Notes under the pieces: model-generated | What the model saw: only the letters and a program-made list of their open reading frames with translations | Told to the model about the DNA's origin: nothing | The model's database searches: none | In this document: positions 25,146 to 36,340 of the stretch, one piece after another | How positions within the stretch are numbered: the first letter of the stretch is position 1 | Layout: the number at the start of each line of letters is the position of its first letter | Position numbers and translations under genes: made by a program | Assembly: GCF_030867095.1 (NCBI RefSeq) | Contig: NC_081828.1 | Location: 7,517,501 to 7,581,500, forward strand | Length of the DNA stretch: 64,000 bases | Reading direction: 5' to 3' | From: Alligator mississippiensis | Lineage: Eukaryota; Chordata; Crocodylia; Alligatoridae

Positions 25146-25292
25146 GGCAGGCAAGGTGGCACTGATCCATTTTCTATGGTTCATATCTCTGGTTTGGAGA
25201 CCTTAGCTGATTTCTGATGAAGCAGACTGTCAGCAACGAAAGCTTACGTCTCTCTGAAGTAATTGGTCTCTAAGGTGCTGCCTTGCTCTGCC
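25146..25292. repeat. short interspersed element with inverted ends
   Basis: GGCAGGCAAGGTGGCAC at the left and GTGCTGCCTTGCTCTGCC at the right are imperfect inverted copies. The interior TGATGAAGCAGACTGTCAGC followed by ACGAAAGCTTACGTC and GGTCTCTAAGGTGC resembles a repeat common in turtle and lizard DNA, recalled from general experience. No target duplication was checked with confidence. Confidence 0.5.
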
Positions 25293-25396
25293 TTCTGCCT
25301 TACTTCACGATGTGGCTGACTACGTTTCTTGGCTCTGAATGGTATTTAGTGTCTCTTTTCTGGGCTTCCCCTCTGGATTAACTATATTAGACAGTA

Positions 25397-25870
25397 GGTG
25401 CATCTACACATGCGGTTAGCGTGCAGCAATAAACTCCGGCTCACATTGTGCCAGACTGTATTGCTCCCGGGCGCTGTGTTTGAATGTGCGCCCAGGACTT
25501 CAGCACGTTGAACTGGGTCAGAGCAGCCCTGGCTGGCAGGACACCCGGGGGGTCAGCTTGACACCTGGGTCTGCTCCAACCTGGCTCAGCGTGCTGCGGA
25601 GGGGCTGGCTGGGGCACGAGGATACTTCATTGTGGGGCTAGCCAGCGGGCAGTCCCCGCACTGAAACACCCTTGTGTTCCAGCCAGCCAGGGCAGTGTCT
25701 ACACATGTGTTGCTGCGGAGTAAAAAAACTCCACCATAGGTTACAAGTACTAGCCTATGGTGGAGTTAATGAGTTTACTCCGTGCTAATAGCACTGCACA
25801 TGTAGACACAGATGTTTACCGTGGAGCCAGTTAGGCAGCTCCGGAGTAAATGTCTCATGTAGACGTGCTC
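25397..25870. mobile_element. MITE-like element with a nested near-palindrome
   Basis: The outer ends GTGCATCTACACATG (25398) and CATGTAGACGTGC (25856-25868) are inverted copies, and both continue to a TTACTCCGG/AAACTCCGG word. Inside, 25695-25740 and 25754-25809 form a long near-palindrome that begins and ends with the same terminal sequence (GTGTCTACACATG and CATGTAGACAC). The terminus is therefore present four times, as if one copy had entered a related copy. No transposase is present. A second member lies at 39293-39500. Confidence 0.65.
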
Positions 25871-28800
25871 ACTGTGTGTTAAATGCCAAGGCCTTAGTCC
25901 TGCAACAAAAACTCTGGAGAGAGGGAGGGAGGGATGGAGAAAGAGGAGGAGGAGGTGCTGTCCATCATAGACCAAGGCTGTTGGACAGTTTCGTCCTTTC
26001 CTCTTTGTCCATCAAAGATGTAGTAGCACCCTTCTCCTTGGAGCTGTCAGCAGTGTTTCTCTACCTTTGTGAGGAAGAGGAGATGGTGTTTACAATCTCT
26101 AATTCAAGGTTCCCCCCAAAAATTGGGATGAGGGTGGGAGGAACTATCCAGGCTTGACGGCAAGGGCCTAAAACTCGTCAACTAGTGCAAGAAGTTCCAT
26201 CACATTTCTGGGAATAGTCATAAAGCTCGCGAAAGGTCGTAGGTTAACATATGAAGATGCTGGTACCTTCGCATATGAAAGTTCACTGGTTGTATCTGGG
26301 GTTTTGCTTTGTCAGGGCCATTACCAGCAATCACCTTTTCTTGTCCACCTTGTTTCCTCTCTGTGAGTGGATAAAAGTACTGGTTGTGGTGATAGCCTTC
26401 CTGGGGAAGGCCAAAATTCAGTTCATCTTGTATGCGGAGGATGGACTGGTAGAGAATATCTGCCTCGGCCAGCTGACGTTCAGTAATTTTTCACCTGTGC
26501 CGTGTTTAAATATGATAGAAAAGTTTACTCGCGCCCTTCCGCCATTGTACTCGTGAGGAAATTGTCTTCCACAGTCAGCTTGTTTGGATTCATCACAATT
26601 GGGGAAAAATGTTGATAGTCGAAAAGGGTGCAAGCCTAAGGAGGTGCCCTAGACAAAAGGCAACGGGACCTCTCTGCAAATGGTCTTTGAATTAGCCCCT
26701 TCTGCAGAGCTGCAGTGTAGACCTCTTTCTTCTTCCTTTCCTAGTTGGTCCAACTCTTCATCACCTTTCCTGGTTCAGTCTTGTAGGAGAGGCATGATCC
26801 TGCCCCTGAATTTGGGAGGACACCAGCACATAGCAGGCTGAATTGTTACTGGTATTGGTAGGTCATCAATGAGCAGGGAAATTGCGATCCCTTCGCAATC
26901 TCAGATGTGAGCAGTTGCAATGAGCAGAATACAGTCGATGAATGGTCAGTTCCCGTGTGTTTGTGGATGCTTTTAATAAATTGAATCATATCACACTTAG
27001 GAGATGAACTGTGTGTTCAAAGGAAGAATTTAGGAAGAGAGAGGGAGGATGGTGCAAAAGATGAAAGGGATTTTGAAGCATAAGTAAGGGCATTGAAGGA
27101 AGGGTGAAAACTTTGGGGTGGGAAACTTCAGGGCTTTCATCTTCATTGATAGCACGCACATATTCACCCGTGCTTGCTGCTGGTTGGTATAGCTGTACGA
27201 ATACAGGATGGCAGAGGAGGGCCATCCCTTCTGGAGCTCCATACCGCTGTACCTCGGCCTCCACCTACACCATGTTTGCATTTTTCTTTTTTTATTCTGC
27301 AGAAAGTGTTGATCTCAGCACTTCCATTTCTGTCTCTTTTGCCCCTCTCTGTCCCATTTGCCAGGCACAGAATGCTGTCCCGAGGCCTGTGTTTCCACCC
27401 CCTCCTTTAAAGCCCACCCAAAGGCCCACTTTTTTGTGAGGCTCAAAACAGAAATAATGAAAAAATAATAGATTATATGAGTATGAGGAATCGCCTACGG
27501 TAATTCTCCAGGTGAGGTTTATCTTCCAGTAGCTCTTCTAAAAATAGCAAGCCATCCCAGGCAGGGATTGCCTTCACTTTGTAAATGCTCTGCAGCTAGT
27601 TCTGGGTCTCGCTGTGCATTTTATTTCCCTCTTCTTGTGCCAGCTGATTTCTAGAACATTTATGTCTGGATGCTTCAGGTGTGTCATTTTGACCAGGGCT
27701 TTTTAAAGCCTTTCCCCACACAAGATCTGCATCTTGTTGTCTGATCTCCCTTGCCATTGAAAAACAGTTTAAAGCAGGGTTAAGTGAGTAGTTTATGTTC
27801 TGTATTGTTTTAGTAATATATCCCCCCCAAAAGGCAACAAAAAGCAATTGATTCTTATTGGTTGATAACCATTAAACACACTGATTTGTAACTAAACATT
27901 GCTCTTCCTTTCACTAACCAGAAGGATAGCTCTCTGTAAATAGTTAATGAAGCAATGATATAGCTTAACATAGTTTAGGTTTTACGTTTTTCCCTTTTTA
28001 TTAGGTTAAAATCGTGAATGATGCATTTCATACTGGAGAAGTATTCATTTTTAACTTGGGATTTGTGTCAAGTGTTTGTTGGACGAAAATTTAGAAAGTG
28101 CAAAACCAGCATTTTAAAATGGTGGGTTTTTTTAAATACCTTAAATCTGCTGGATACATTAGGGGGAAAAAAATGTATTTTATCAAACCATATTTTTCAT
28201 TTAATATCAAGAGAAATCTTAGGAAGTATTCAGTAGTTTTATTAATTGAACTAACTGTTTCTGATCACCATTTCCTTCAGGAATTTAGAACTAAAGGGTC
28301 TCGTCTGTTTACACTTTTTTAATTCAAATATTAAAATGGCGTGGCGGAGGGAAGTCAACCTGTTGTTTTGAACTTCAAGATGGTTTCTTGACTCTGGAAC
28401 ATAATTAGTTAAATAAACTGAAATGAGAAAGTAGTCTCTTTGCAACTGCAGAGGGAAGCTATTGTGATTAAAAGCTGGTTTAGCCCTTTAACAAGCTCTG
28501 GTTTTAGGTGTTTAGCTGGTGACTCCCAGCGCCTGACTCCCTTCAAAAACTTCAGGAGGAAATATGTGCAATCTAACATTTTTATTTCATTTTGATGACT
28601 CCAGTGGGAACCTTAGGCCTTATAGGAAGTTTTTGATTTCAGAGATTAAACACATTTTAAAAAAATATTTAAATCAAATTTATATTGATTTTTTTTTTTT
28701 TTTTTTTTTTATGCACCCTGATTTAAAGGGGACTGCAGGTGAATCTGCACAGGGCATTGCTATCATTGCAAGCAGTAGTTTTACATGCAGGGTTAAAATC

Positions 28801-29649
28801 AAAGGCAGTTTCAGAGAGACCGAGTATGCTTGTGGAACATATGAAAGAAAGGGTGGAAGAATTTAAGTATAATAAAATCAGCCCAAGTTCCAAGATGCCA
28901 CTTCAAATCATTTTTGCACATGCTTCTCCAGAAAGAAGAGGAGGCAGAGGAGTCCCTGCATTGACCCTTAGTGGTCAGCCCAAATCCTATTTTCTGAAAT
29001 GCTTTTTTTCTGCTGCCAACTTGTAATGAAAGGGGGCGGGTGATGCAGAGAATTCACAAGTGGCCCTTCCGTACCTTTTGTGAACGTTGCATTGTCCGAG
29101 CCTGTAACCTTTTCTGTGCTAATTTCACTGTTTTCATCATGGCGACAAACCTCAATTTTGCCATTTTGTTTCTCTAATTCTAGTTTATGCAAAACAACAA
29201 GAAATGTGGTTGCTGCCTAGGCAGAGAGCCAGGCGCTGCCAAGGTCTAATCTTGGCATTAATTTTCTGCACCTTTTAGCAGTTCACTTAACCTGTGCACT
29301 TTATTTCTGAGTCTCTAAAATGGATATAATAAAGGGTGGCGGGTGTGATTTATTTAACATTTGTGAAAGATTTGGCAGGTAGAACCGGTGAACTTTGGGA
29401 CATAGTATAATACTTATTTGTTAAATGGGCCACTTTAAAACTTTATTTTTATACCCTTGTGAAGTTAGTTATGAGAGATGAAGGGATTTTTTTTTTTTTT
29501 ATTGGCTCAGTGATGGGGTTGACCCAAATGTGGTAGTGAGGGGATTTTTTTTATATGCAATTTTAAGATTTCATGAGAGTAGGCAGAATATAAATAAAAC
29601 ATGCTATATAAGTGCCAAGTATTATATCTATGAGGAGTTTGGGAAATTA
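25871..29649. other. non-coding sequence, nothing recognised
   Basis: Frames at 26251-26556, 27104-27439 and elsewhere have no recognised similarity. A run of 22 T lies at 28689-28710, which together with flanking AT could be the tail of an old retroelement, but no body is visible. Confidence 0.45.
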
Positions 29650-29790
29650 ATAAATCCTGAGGCCTCTTATCATCCTTATTATTCTCCCCTGTATCTTTTC
29701 CAGCTTTTTTTCAATATCCTTCCTGTAATATTGTGCACAGGAATGGAGATGTGGCTTTGCCAGTCTTTTGTGTACTGCATGAAAATCTCT
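29650..29790 (-). mobile_element. possible old CR1/L3-like fragment, minus strand
   Basis: The order ATTATTCTCCCCTGTATCTTTTCC, CAATATCCTTCCTG, TGTGCACAGGAATGG resembles the complement of the CR1 C-terminal coding segment that reads along the lines of YCVQFWAPQ...LERVQRR. The match is heavily diverged and rests on memory of such repeats, so it is tentative. The 145-codon plus frame across it (29530-29967) is likely chance. Confidence 0.3.
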
Positions 29791-31344
29791 TCTGATTTAG
29801 TTTCCTCCACTGATATATTCTGGTATCCTGCTGGTCGATACCTGGTACCTCTCCGCACTTCGTTCTTGATCACTATGTGGCAGCTTGAGAACAACGAGGG
29901 TGCTACTACACTCCTGAAGTTTCCAGCTCCTTTGTTATATCCATTTTTTGGCTTAAACAGGATATAATACCTTGTTACATAGGATCAGATGACATTTCCA
30001 TACTCAGCCCAAAGATGAATTTTTGGGGAATATATGGGCCAACACTTGTAACTTGCTCTTGAACTAGGTAAAAGTAGAGGCACCAGGGAATGGGGTTGGG
30101 GGGAGGGTTGGTCTGATCCCATCATCAAGAAAATGATGTGTTGCTCTGGCATAAACACATTAAAAATGGCTGAACTCCAGATTTCTTTGGTGACTAAGGT
30201 CCTTTCATTATTTACAAGTAAATGCATTTAAAAATGCAGTCATAAATCATTGAAAACCTTCAATTTGTGCATGGTAGTGACTTCGCTAGCAGTGGAAGCA
30301 ATAATATTCTTTTCCAAGATGTTGGTGTCTACACGAAACATTTCTAATTTTCTCCACAGCCCGAATTTAGTCCTTTTGGTAATCCTGAATGGGCATCTGT
30401 GGAATTTATGACGTCTGCTGGTGAATCTAAGCTTTAACACCTCCAGGTTTAAACGGAGGAACAAAAGTACGGAAATAGAAGTATTATAAGTGAATGTCAC
30501 TGTATTACCAATGAAATACCTATCAGGAATTTGACACATTTTATTTTCATTGCCATGTTAATTTATCTGGCTAGTCTGTGTTGCATTTTTCCCCCCTGTA
30601 GTTCCTTTTAAATGTGTGTACCAATAAAAATGGTTACTGTTATACCAGAAATATAGGACATGCAGTATGGATAAATTAACAGTGTTGGTTATGAAGCACA
30701 AAGGTGCAGAGAGATGAGCATGGGCTCATATTTTCCAGGACATTTTTCTCCTTTGAATGCTTATCCACTTGCACGGTCCCACTAATGGTGCATATGCACC
30801 TCCAGCACTCGGGGTCGGAGGCACTTGCCCCCGCCGAGCAGCAGCCACACCATGCACATCCCTTGCCTCTACTTCGCTCCACGCTGAAAGTAAACGGGTG
30901 AAAACATCCAGGCTTGCAGTTCCCCTTAACTACTTCAGCTTCATCAGGAGCTTCTTCTTTTTTCTGTCCAAATCATGTCTGGCCTAGAGTCTTTTATAAA
31001 ACCACTGCTTTTATTGTTATTATCTTTTGTACCGATCTTTTGAGAGTTTTTCCTGCCCTTTTTCAGGTTGCTTTCTGATGTTTTTCTTTCTGTTTTGTTC
31101 TCTGTTATCCTCTCTGCTCAGACGTAAGGCTTCTTTGGTCTGCACCAAGTACTGCTTCAGCTCCGTGTTCTTCCACCAGTCAGCCAGTTCTCTTGTATTT
31201 TGTTCTTTTCTTCTCATCTTTATGTCATGGCTTATCTCGGGTCTCTGAGATTTAATCTGTTGTATACGCTAAGGTACAGAAGAACACCGTAGGGACCTCT
31301 CTTGTCTAGAGCCAGCTGTCGATTTCTAAGCCCTTCTTAGGGGC
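29791..31344. other. non-coding sequence, nothing recognised
   Basis: AT-rich with short frames only. No splice-bounded exon or transposon end is supported. Confidence 0.45.
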
Positions 31345-31605
31345 ATGGGACTCCCTGGGGGCATAAAACTTGCAACCCCCAGGCCAGCTTTGGCCCTTGG
31401 TGCCATTCAATCTGGCTGCTGGCCTACTAGAAATTGTGGAAACGGGCTATTGGGCACACAATTCAGGGCTCCTGGACCCTGATAAACAGATACAGCCCTT
31501 GCTCATCCTGCAGCCAGTTGGCCCTCTCCCACCACCTGTGCTGGACATATGGATCCAACCCAGGGCCCAGGGAGAGTTTGACATCCTTTCCCTAGACAGT
31601 AGAGG
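31345..31605. mobile_element. degraded hAT-like element
   Basis: The left part (CCCTGGGGGCATAAAACTTGC, then CAGGCCAGCTTTGGCCC) and right part (GGCCCAGGGAGAGTTTGACATCC) are imperfect inverted copies of the same hAT-type terminus seen at 22857. The edges are uncertain and no 8-bp duplication was found. Confidence 0.4.
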
Positions 31606-32099
31606 TCCTTAAAGCTTCAGGTCAGCCATCTGGATAAACCTGTGGGGCGCAGCCTCTTATCCTAGAGCAGGGCTCAGATATGGCAGAGGTACCACTTAGA
31701 GAGCATCCTCTTTATCTGCCTCTGAGAGGTCCTTTGAGTATACATCCAGAGATAGTTCCTGAGGGAGGTTCCTGTCTGAGCACTCAGACTTTCCTCACCA
31801 TCTCCCTTTCCAAGGCATTGCAGCCACAAACGGAGTGAAGTGTTGTCCTGGCACCAAGCCCTGGTCCTGTAGAGCTGGTTGCAGCAGTGCCCAGGATTCC
31901 CAAGTAATGTGTATCTAGCATCTGGGGCAAGCACAGGAATCTACTCTGGGAGTACCTGAGCTGTCTACTCTGCTCCATTTTCACTGCTTCCTCAATTGAT
32001 TCTCCTTCAGGAAACAGGCAAAGCCAGCATCCACTTCCCTTCCCTTTCTCATTATATTCCCAGACTGCAACAAGCCAGTGGGTTCTAGAGTCGGTTCAC

Positions 32100-32334
32100 A
32101 ACCTGCTTCCCCTTCCCTTTCTAGAGACCCTTCCATTGAGTTGTTGCTACAAGAGGAAATTCTTCCCTGCTAGCTCTAGGGGTCATAGAGGAAGTTTCTC
32201 TGCCTCTTGGAAGGAAAAGTACTTCCCAATGATTATTTCCTGGTTCCGGAAAGAAAAGGGGATGGTGACCTATCTTGGATTTAACACCTTGATCCACAAC
32301 TTAAAATTCCAGATGGTGTCATTATCTATCATTA
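32100..32334 (+). mobile_element. DIRS-type retrotransposon, N-terminal part of reverse transcriptase (pseudogene)
   Basis: Translated in shifting plus frames, this stretch gives segments matching the start of a DIRS1/Ngaro-type reverse transcriptase: VIEEV, then YFLVPERKGD, PILDL, NLKFQMVSLSII. The family pattern I know is YFLVPKKDGGHRPILDLR followed by KFKMVTLASII. Stops and frame changes show it is dead. The coding sense breaks off at about 32327-32334 and resumes at 36250 beyond an inserted LINE. DNA upstream (31660-32100) may also belong to the element but shows no recognisable motif. DIRS elements integrate through a tyrosine recombinase; none is visible here. Confidence 0.7.
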
Positions 32335-33216
32335 GTAGGCATCTCTTTGTCTTGCAAGGCAATAGAGTTACGCTAAATGAGGTTCCTCATCAGATGTCTT
32401 CTTTCCTCTGCATGGTGGGCTTTTCTTCATTCAAAAGCCCTCAGTCCGTGCTTTAATAGACTGTTTCCAAGCACTTTGATCATCAGCAATCTTCTCCCAG
32501 TTGTTTGGCATTGCTTTCAAATTTCTCTTGGAACTATGTTTGAACCAGAGATAAGGATGTCCACGTGGTCTTCTTTCTGTAGAGTTCACCATACAAGATG
32601 TCCTTAGGTATACAGCTATCATCCATTCTCTGCGTATGACTCATGACGCTGGCTAAGAAGAGAATGGATGCTCAGGATGGCAGCACGCTGCAAGACCTCT
32701 ACGTGGGCAAATTTGTCTTGCCAGGAAATTCCTGCAATGCCGCAAAGGCAGCATAAGTGGAAGCTGTTGAGGCACTTCTCTTGAGTAGAGTCAGTGGTCT
32801 AGAATTCACTGCCATGCAAAAGGGTACCGATGATGCAAGCATGATATACTTTGATTTTGGTCTTGTTCCACACTCATTTGCTCAGTATGCTCATGGTACC
32901 TGTTGCTTTGCCAATACAGTTATTCAGTTCAGCCTCGAGTGACAGGTTGTTGGTAACGGTGGAGCCAAGATATATAAATTTACTTACAATATCCAATATG
33001 CTTTCACCTGTTATGATTGCTGGTGGTTGAATCGGTGTTCTGTCCTATAATATCAGTCGTCTTGATGCTGATTGTAAGACCAAAACCTTGGCAGGCGCGA
33101 GTGAAGCAACTGATGAGGCTTTGAAGGTCACTCTCTTTGTGGGTATCATCAGCAACTAGCAGTTTACGAATAAAAACGTTCTGCACGTTTGCCTTCACTT
33201 TAAAGCATGTGAGGTT

Positions 33217-35250
33217 GAATAAAAAGTCTGTCCCGTCTTGGAGGAAAGGCAGCAGAAGGGCACAGCATCCCCCTTGGCTCTCCAGGGAACTAGCGGCCCT
33301 CCTCCGTTTTAAAAGGAAGACCTACAAAGGATGAAGAATGGGATCCGCCACCAAGGAGGAATACTCTGCTCTGGTCCAGATGTTCAGAGATCAAACCAGG
33401 AAAGCCAAGGCTGCGATGGAACTCCAGCTAGCTACAAATATCAAGGACAATAAAAAGTCCTTTTTTAGATATGTGGGGAGCCGGAGGAAAAGCAAGGGCA
33501 ACATTGGACCCTTGCTAAACCAGATGGGACAACTGACAACCGATGCCCAGGAAAAAGCAAGCTTGCTAAATGGGTACTTTGCGTCAATTTTTCAGCAGTC
33601 CCGTGGAACGCCTCTGCCCACTGTGGGACAGGGGTGCCCAGGTGAGGAAGATTCTTTACCCTCGATTGAAGCTGATCTCATGAAGGAATACCTTGACAGG
33701 CTGGATACCTTCAAGTCCGCTGGCCCTGATTGTTTACACCCAAGGGTACTCAAGGAGCTGGAGAGCATCATAGCTCAGCCCCTGGCCCAGATCTTTGAGA
33801 ACTCCTGGTGCTCTGGTGTAGTGCCCGAAGATTGGAAGAAGGCCAATGTGGTGCCTATCTTCAAGAAAGGGAGGAAAGTAGATCCGGCAAACTATAGGCC
33901 CATCAGCCTGACCTCTGTCCTGGGGAAGGTCTTGGAAAAGATTATCAAAGAGGCCATTCTTAACAGACTAGCTGATGGCAATATCCTGAGGGATACCCAG
34001 CACAGGTTTGTTGCAGGTAGGTCTTGCTTGACCAATCTAATTTCCTTTTACGACCAGGTGACCTATCACCTGGACAAGGGAGAAGAGATTGATGTCCTAT
34101 ATCTTGACTTAAGAAAAGCCTTCGATCTGGTATCCCATGATCACCTCTTAGCAAAACTGGCTAACTGTGGCCTCAACCTCACCACCATCTACTGGCTGGG
34201 GAATTGGCTCCATGGCAGGACTCAGAGGGTGGTGGTTGATGGAAGTCAATTGTCGTGGTGCACTGGGACCGGTGGGGTCCCTCAAGGCTCTGTCCTAGGG
34301 CCTATACTATTTAACATCTTCATCAGTGATGTAGACATTGGAGTCAGCAGCGGGATGGCCAAGTTCACCGATGACACCAAACTCTGGGGTAAAGCATCCA
34401 CACCTGAGGACAGGAGGGCGATCCAGGCAGATGTTGACAGGCTCATGAAATGGGCAGATGAAAACCTGATGGTGTTCCAACACCGAAAAATGCAAGGTAC
34501 TTCATCTTGGGAGGAAAAACCTGCAGCATGCTTATAGGCTGGGCAGTGCTACGCTGGTTAGCACTACTGATGAAGGGGACTTGGGGGTCATGATTGACCA
34601 CAAGATGAACATGAGCCTTCAGTGTGATGCTGCAGCTAGTAAAGCGAGGAAAACACTGGCTTGCATCCATAGATGCTTCTCAAGCAAATCCTGGGACATC
34701 ATTCTCCCCTTGTACTCGGTCCTGGTGAGGCTGCAGCTGGAGTACTGTGTCCAGTTTTGGGCTCCACAATTCAAAAAGGATGTGGAGAAGCTTGAAAGAG
34801 TGCAGAGGAGAGCCACGCGTATGGTAAGAGGTCAGGAAAACAGACCTTATGATGAGAAGCTGAGAGCCATGGGACTCCTCAGCCTGGAAAAGCTCAGGCT
34901 CAGGGGTGATCTGGTGGCCGCCTATAAGTTTATCAGGGGTGCTCATCAGGGTCTTGGGGAACATCTGTTCACCAGAGTGCCCCAAGGGATGACAAGATCG
35001 AACAGTCACAAACTCCGCCGCGACCAATTCTGGCTGGACATAAGGAAGAACTTCTTTACTGTCTGAGACCCCAAGGTTTGGAATAGGCTGCTACCAGAGG
35101 TGGTTCAAGCACCCTTTGAAGGCCTTCAAGACACATTTCGATGCTTATCTTGCTGGGATCCTATGATCCCTGCTGACTTCCTGCCCCTGGGGCAGGGGCT
35201 GGACTCGATGATCCTTCAGGGTCCCTTCCAGCCCGAATGTCTATGAATAA
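33217..35250 (+). mobile_element. CR1 LINE, 5'-truncated, inserted in the minus-strand LINE
   Basis: The body is about 33223-35244 (2.0 kb). It begins within ORF2 between the endonuclease and reverse transcriptase domains and ends with the conserved CR1 terminus: GGACTCGATGATCC, then GGTCCCTTCCAGCCC and ATGTCTATGAA (35200-35245). GAATAA occurs on both sides (33217-33222 and 35245-35250) as a possible short target duplication, and the host LINE reads on across the junction. The copy is 5'-truncated, as most CR1 copies are. It carries few disabling changes compared with the LINE around it, so it is younger. Confidence 0.92.
33223..35150 (+). pseudogene. CR1 ORF2 reverse transcriptase, truncated and interrupted
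   Basis: The plus-strand frame runs from 33223 to a TGA at 33332-33334, then 399 codons at 33338-34537 in the same frame, then, after a one-base insertion near 34477, continues in another frame at 34581-35066 to a second TGA and a short remnant. In the 399-codon part (numbered from the ATG at 33338) the fingers motif ANYRPISLTSVLGKVLEK lies at about 184-201, the catalytic motif YLDLRKAFD at 255-263, GVPQGSVLGP at 313-322 and the second catalytic motif FTDD at 343-346. The family usually has FADD, and QHGF where this copy has QHRF (221-224). The later part carries the C-terminal LEYCVQFWAPQ and LERVQRRATRMVRG segments. The protein would copy CR1 RNA at a nicked target. The two TGA stops look like TGG-to-TGA and CGA-to-TGA changes. 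It is not a host gene. Confidence 0.92.
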
Positions 35251-36249
35251 TGTTCCATCTAAGCGCGTATATGGATAAATTCCTTTGGTGGTGGTCCCAA
35301 AAGCATATATTATTAGAAGGAAAAAAAAAACCCAGACAGGATTGGGGCAAGGGCACAACAGCTCTGCTTGACTCTGCTTCAGATGTCAGAAGCCTCAGAT
35401 ATAGATCCGTCATAGCTGACCGTTCCCTCCATTCCATCATGGAAAGCAGGGAACATGCAGAGACATTTTGGTGGTAACCAGTATTTTCCAAAAATTGGAA
35501 GAGGCCTTTTCTACTGATAAGGTTGAAGCCTTTAGGTCAGTGAAGGCAGTGTAGAGGGATCTTCTTTGTCCCCTACATTTTTCTTGGATTTGTCAGAGCA
35601 AGATCATATTTATGGTGGACCTTCTAGCTCTCAAAGGTAGACATGGTCAGCAAGGGTCTGAAGTGTTCTAAGCACTACCCCAGCAACGATCTTTCCAGCA
35701 ATACTTAGTAGTGAATATATTAGTAGTTTAGTCCCTGCAGTTGCCCTTATTCTTCTACAGAATGACCATTTTGGCATCTTGCATATATTGTGGCACTGTT
35801 CCTACTGTCCAGCAGTGAGTAAGAAGCTCCTTTGGGTGTAGAAGAAGCATGGGTTTCTCGCATATTATCACTTCTGCAGGAATGCCATCTTTTCCAGGGG
35901 CCTTGCCAATGGCCAGGTTGTCTGTGCCTGACTTAGGCTAAGGTCCTCAATGGTTAGAATATTATCATCAAGCTCTTCAAAGACAGACAGTGAAATTAAG
36001 GATTGTGTCAGTGAGATCATTTTTCCTTGAATAGAGTTCAAGATAATGTTCTACCCATCTTTCCATCTGTTGCTTTCGATCTGTTATGACTTCTCCTGAT
36101 GCTGTCTCTAACAGAACCGACTTCTTTGCAGTTGGACCTATTGCCTTCTTGATTCTATCACACAAGCCTCTGATTTTTCCAGTGTCAAATGCAGATTTAT
36201 CATTATTTATAATAATACAAGGAATCATTATTTATCATAAAATCATTAT

Positions 36250-36340
36250 TGTCATTATCTCATCACTGTAATGGGGTTTGGTTTGTATCTTGACCTTCAG
36301 GATGATTACTTATTTTATTATTATCCTGACTTTCCAAATA
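36250..36340 (+). mobile_element. DIRS reverse transcriptase, middle fragment
   Basis: One plus frame reads VMGFGLYLDLQDDYLFYYYPDF, which matches the DIRS catalytic region (family pattern GDW-x-x-ALDLQDAYFHI-x-x-HP). It follows on from the MVSLSII segment at 32327 once the LINE and one copy of the target duplication are removed. It stops at a TA dinucleotide where a Tigger element begins. Confidence 0.75.

Larger units (their letters stand above)
32335..36249 (-). mobile_element. RTE-like non-LTR retrotransposon, minus strand, 5'-truncated, split by a CR1
   Basis: Read on the minus strand from 36228 downwards, segments follow the order of an endonuclease-reverse transcriptase polyprotein: a pre-RT block (DRKQQMERWVEHYLELYSR, 36150-36020), an RT block (LLSIAGKIVAGVVL, near 35700), a segment around GIYPYTRLDGTLF (near 35270), then beyond the inserted CR1 a block ending LLVADDT (the YADD-type region, near 33160), YLGSTVTNNLSLEAEL (near 32970), and a C-terminal region around GRPYLWF-like sequence near 32540. 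The endonuclease domain is absent, so the copy is 5'-truncated. Stops and frameshifts are frequent. Target duplications (TGTCATTATCT at 32317-32327 and 36250-36260) bound it. The exact LINE clade is not certain. Confidence 0.75.

Noticed and set aside
26160..26700. retrotransposon coding remnant
   Set aside because: Some phrases look protein-like but no motif order of any reverse transcriptase, integrase or transposase could be followed.
29530..29967. 145-codon plus frame as an exon or membrane protein
   Set aside because: No known similarity or splice borders; part of it overlaps a possible antisense CR1 fragment.
33338..34537. 399-codon open frame as a host gene
   Set aside because: It carries reverse transcriptase motifs in CR1 order, is 5'-truncated, and is bounded by CR1 ends and interrupted frames.
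35977..36228. 83-codon minus frame as a separate small gene
   Set aside because: It is the pre-RT segment of the minus-strand LINE.
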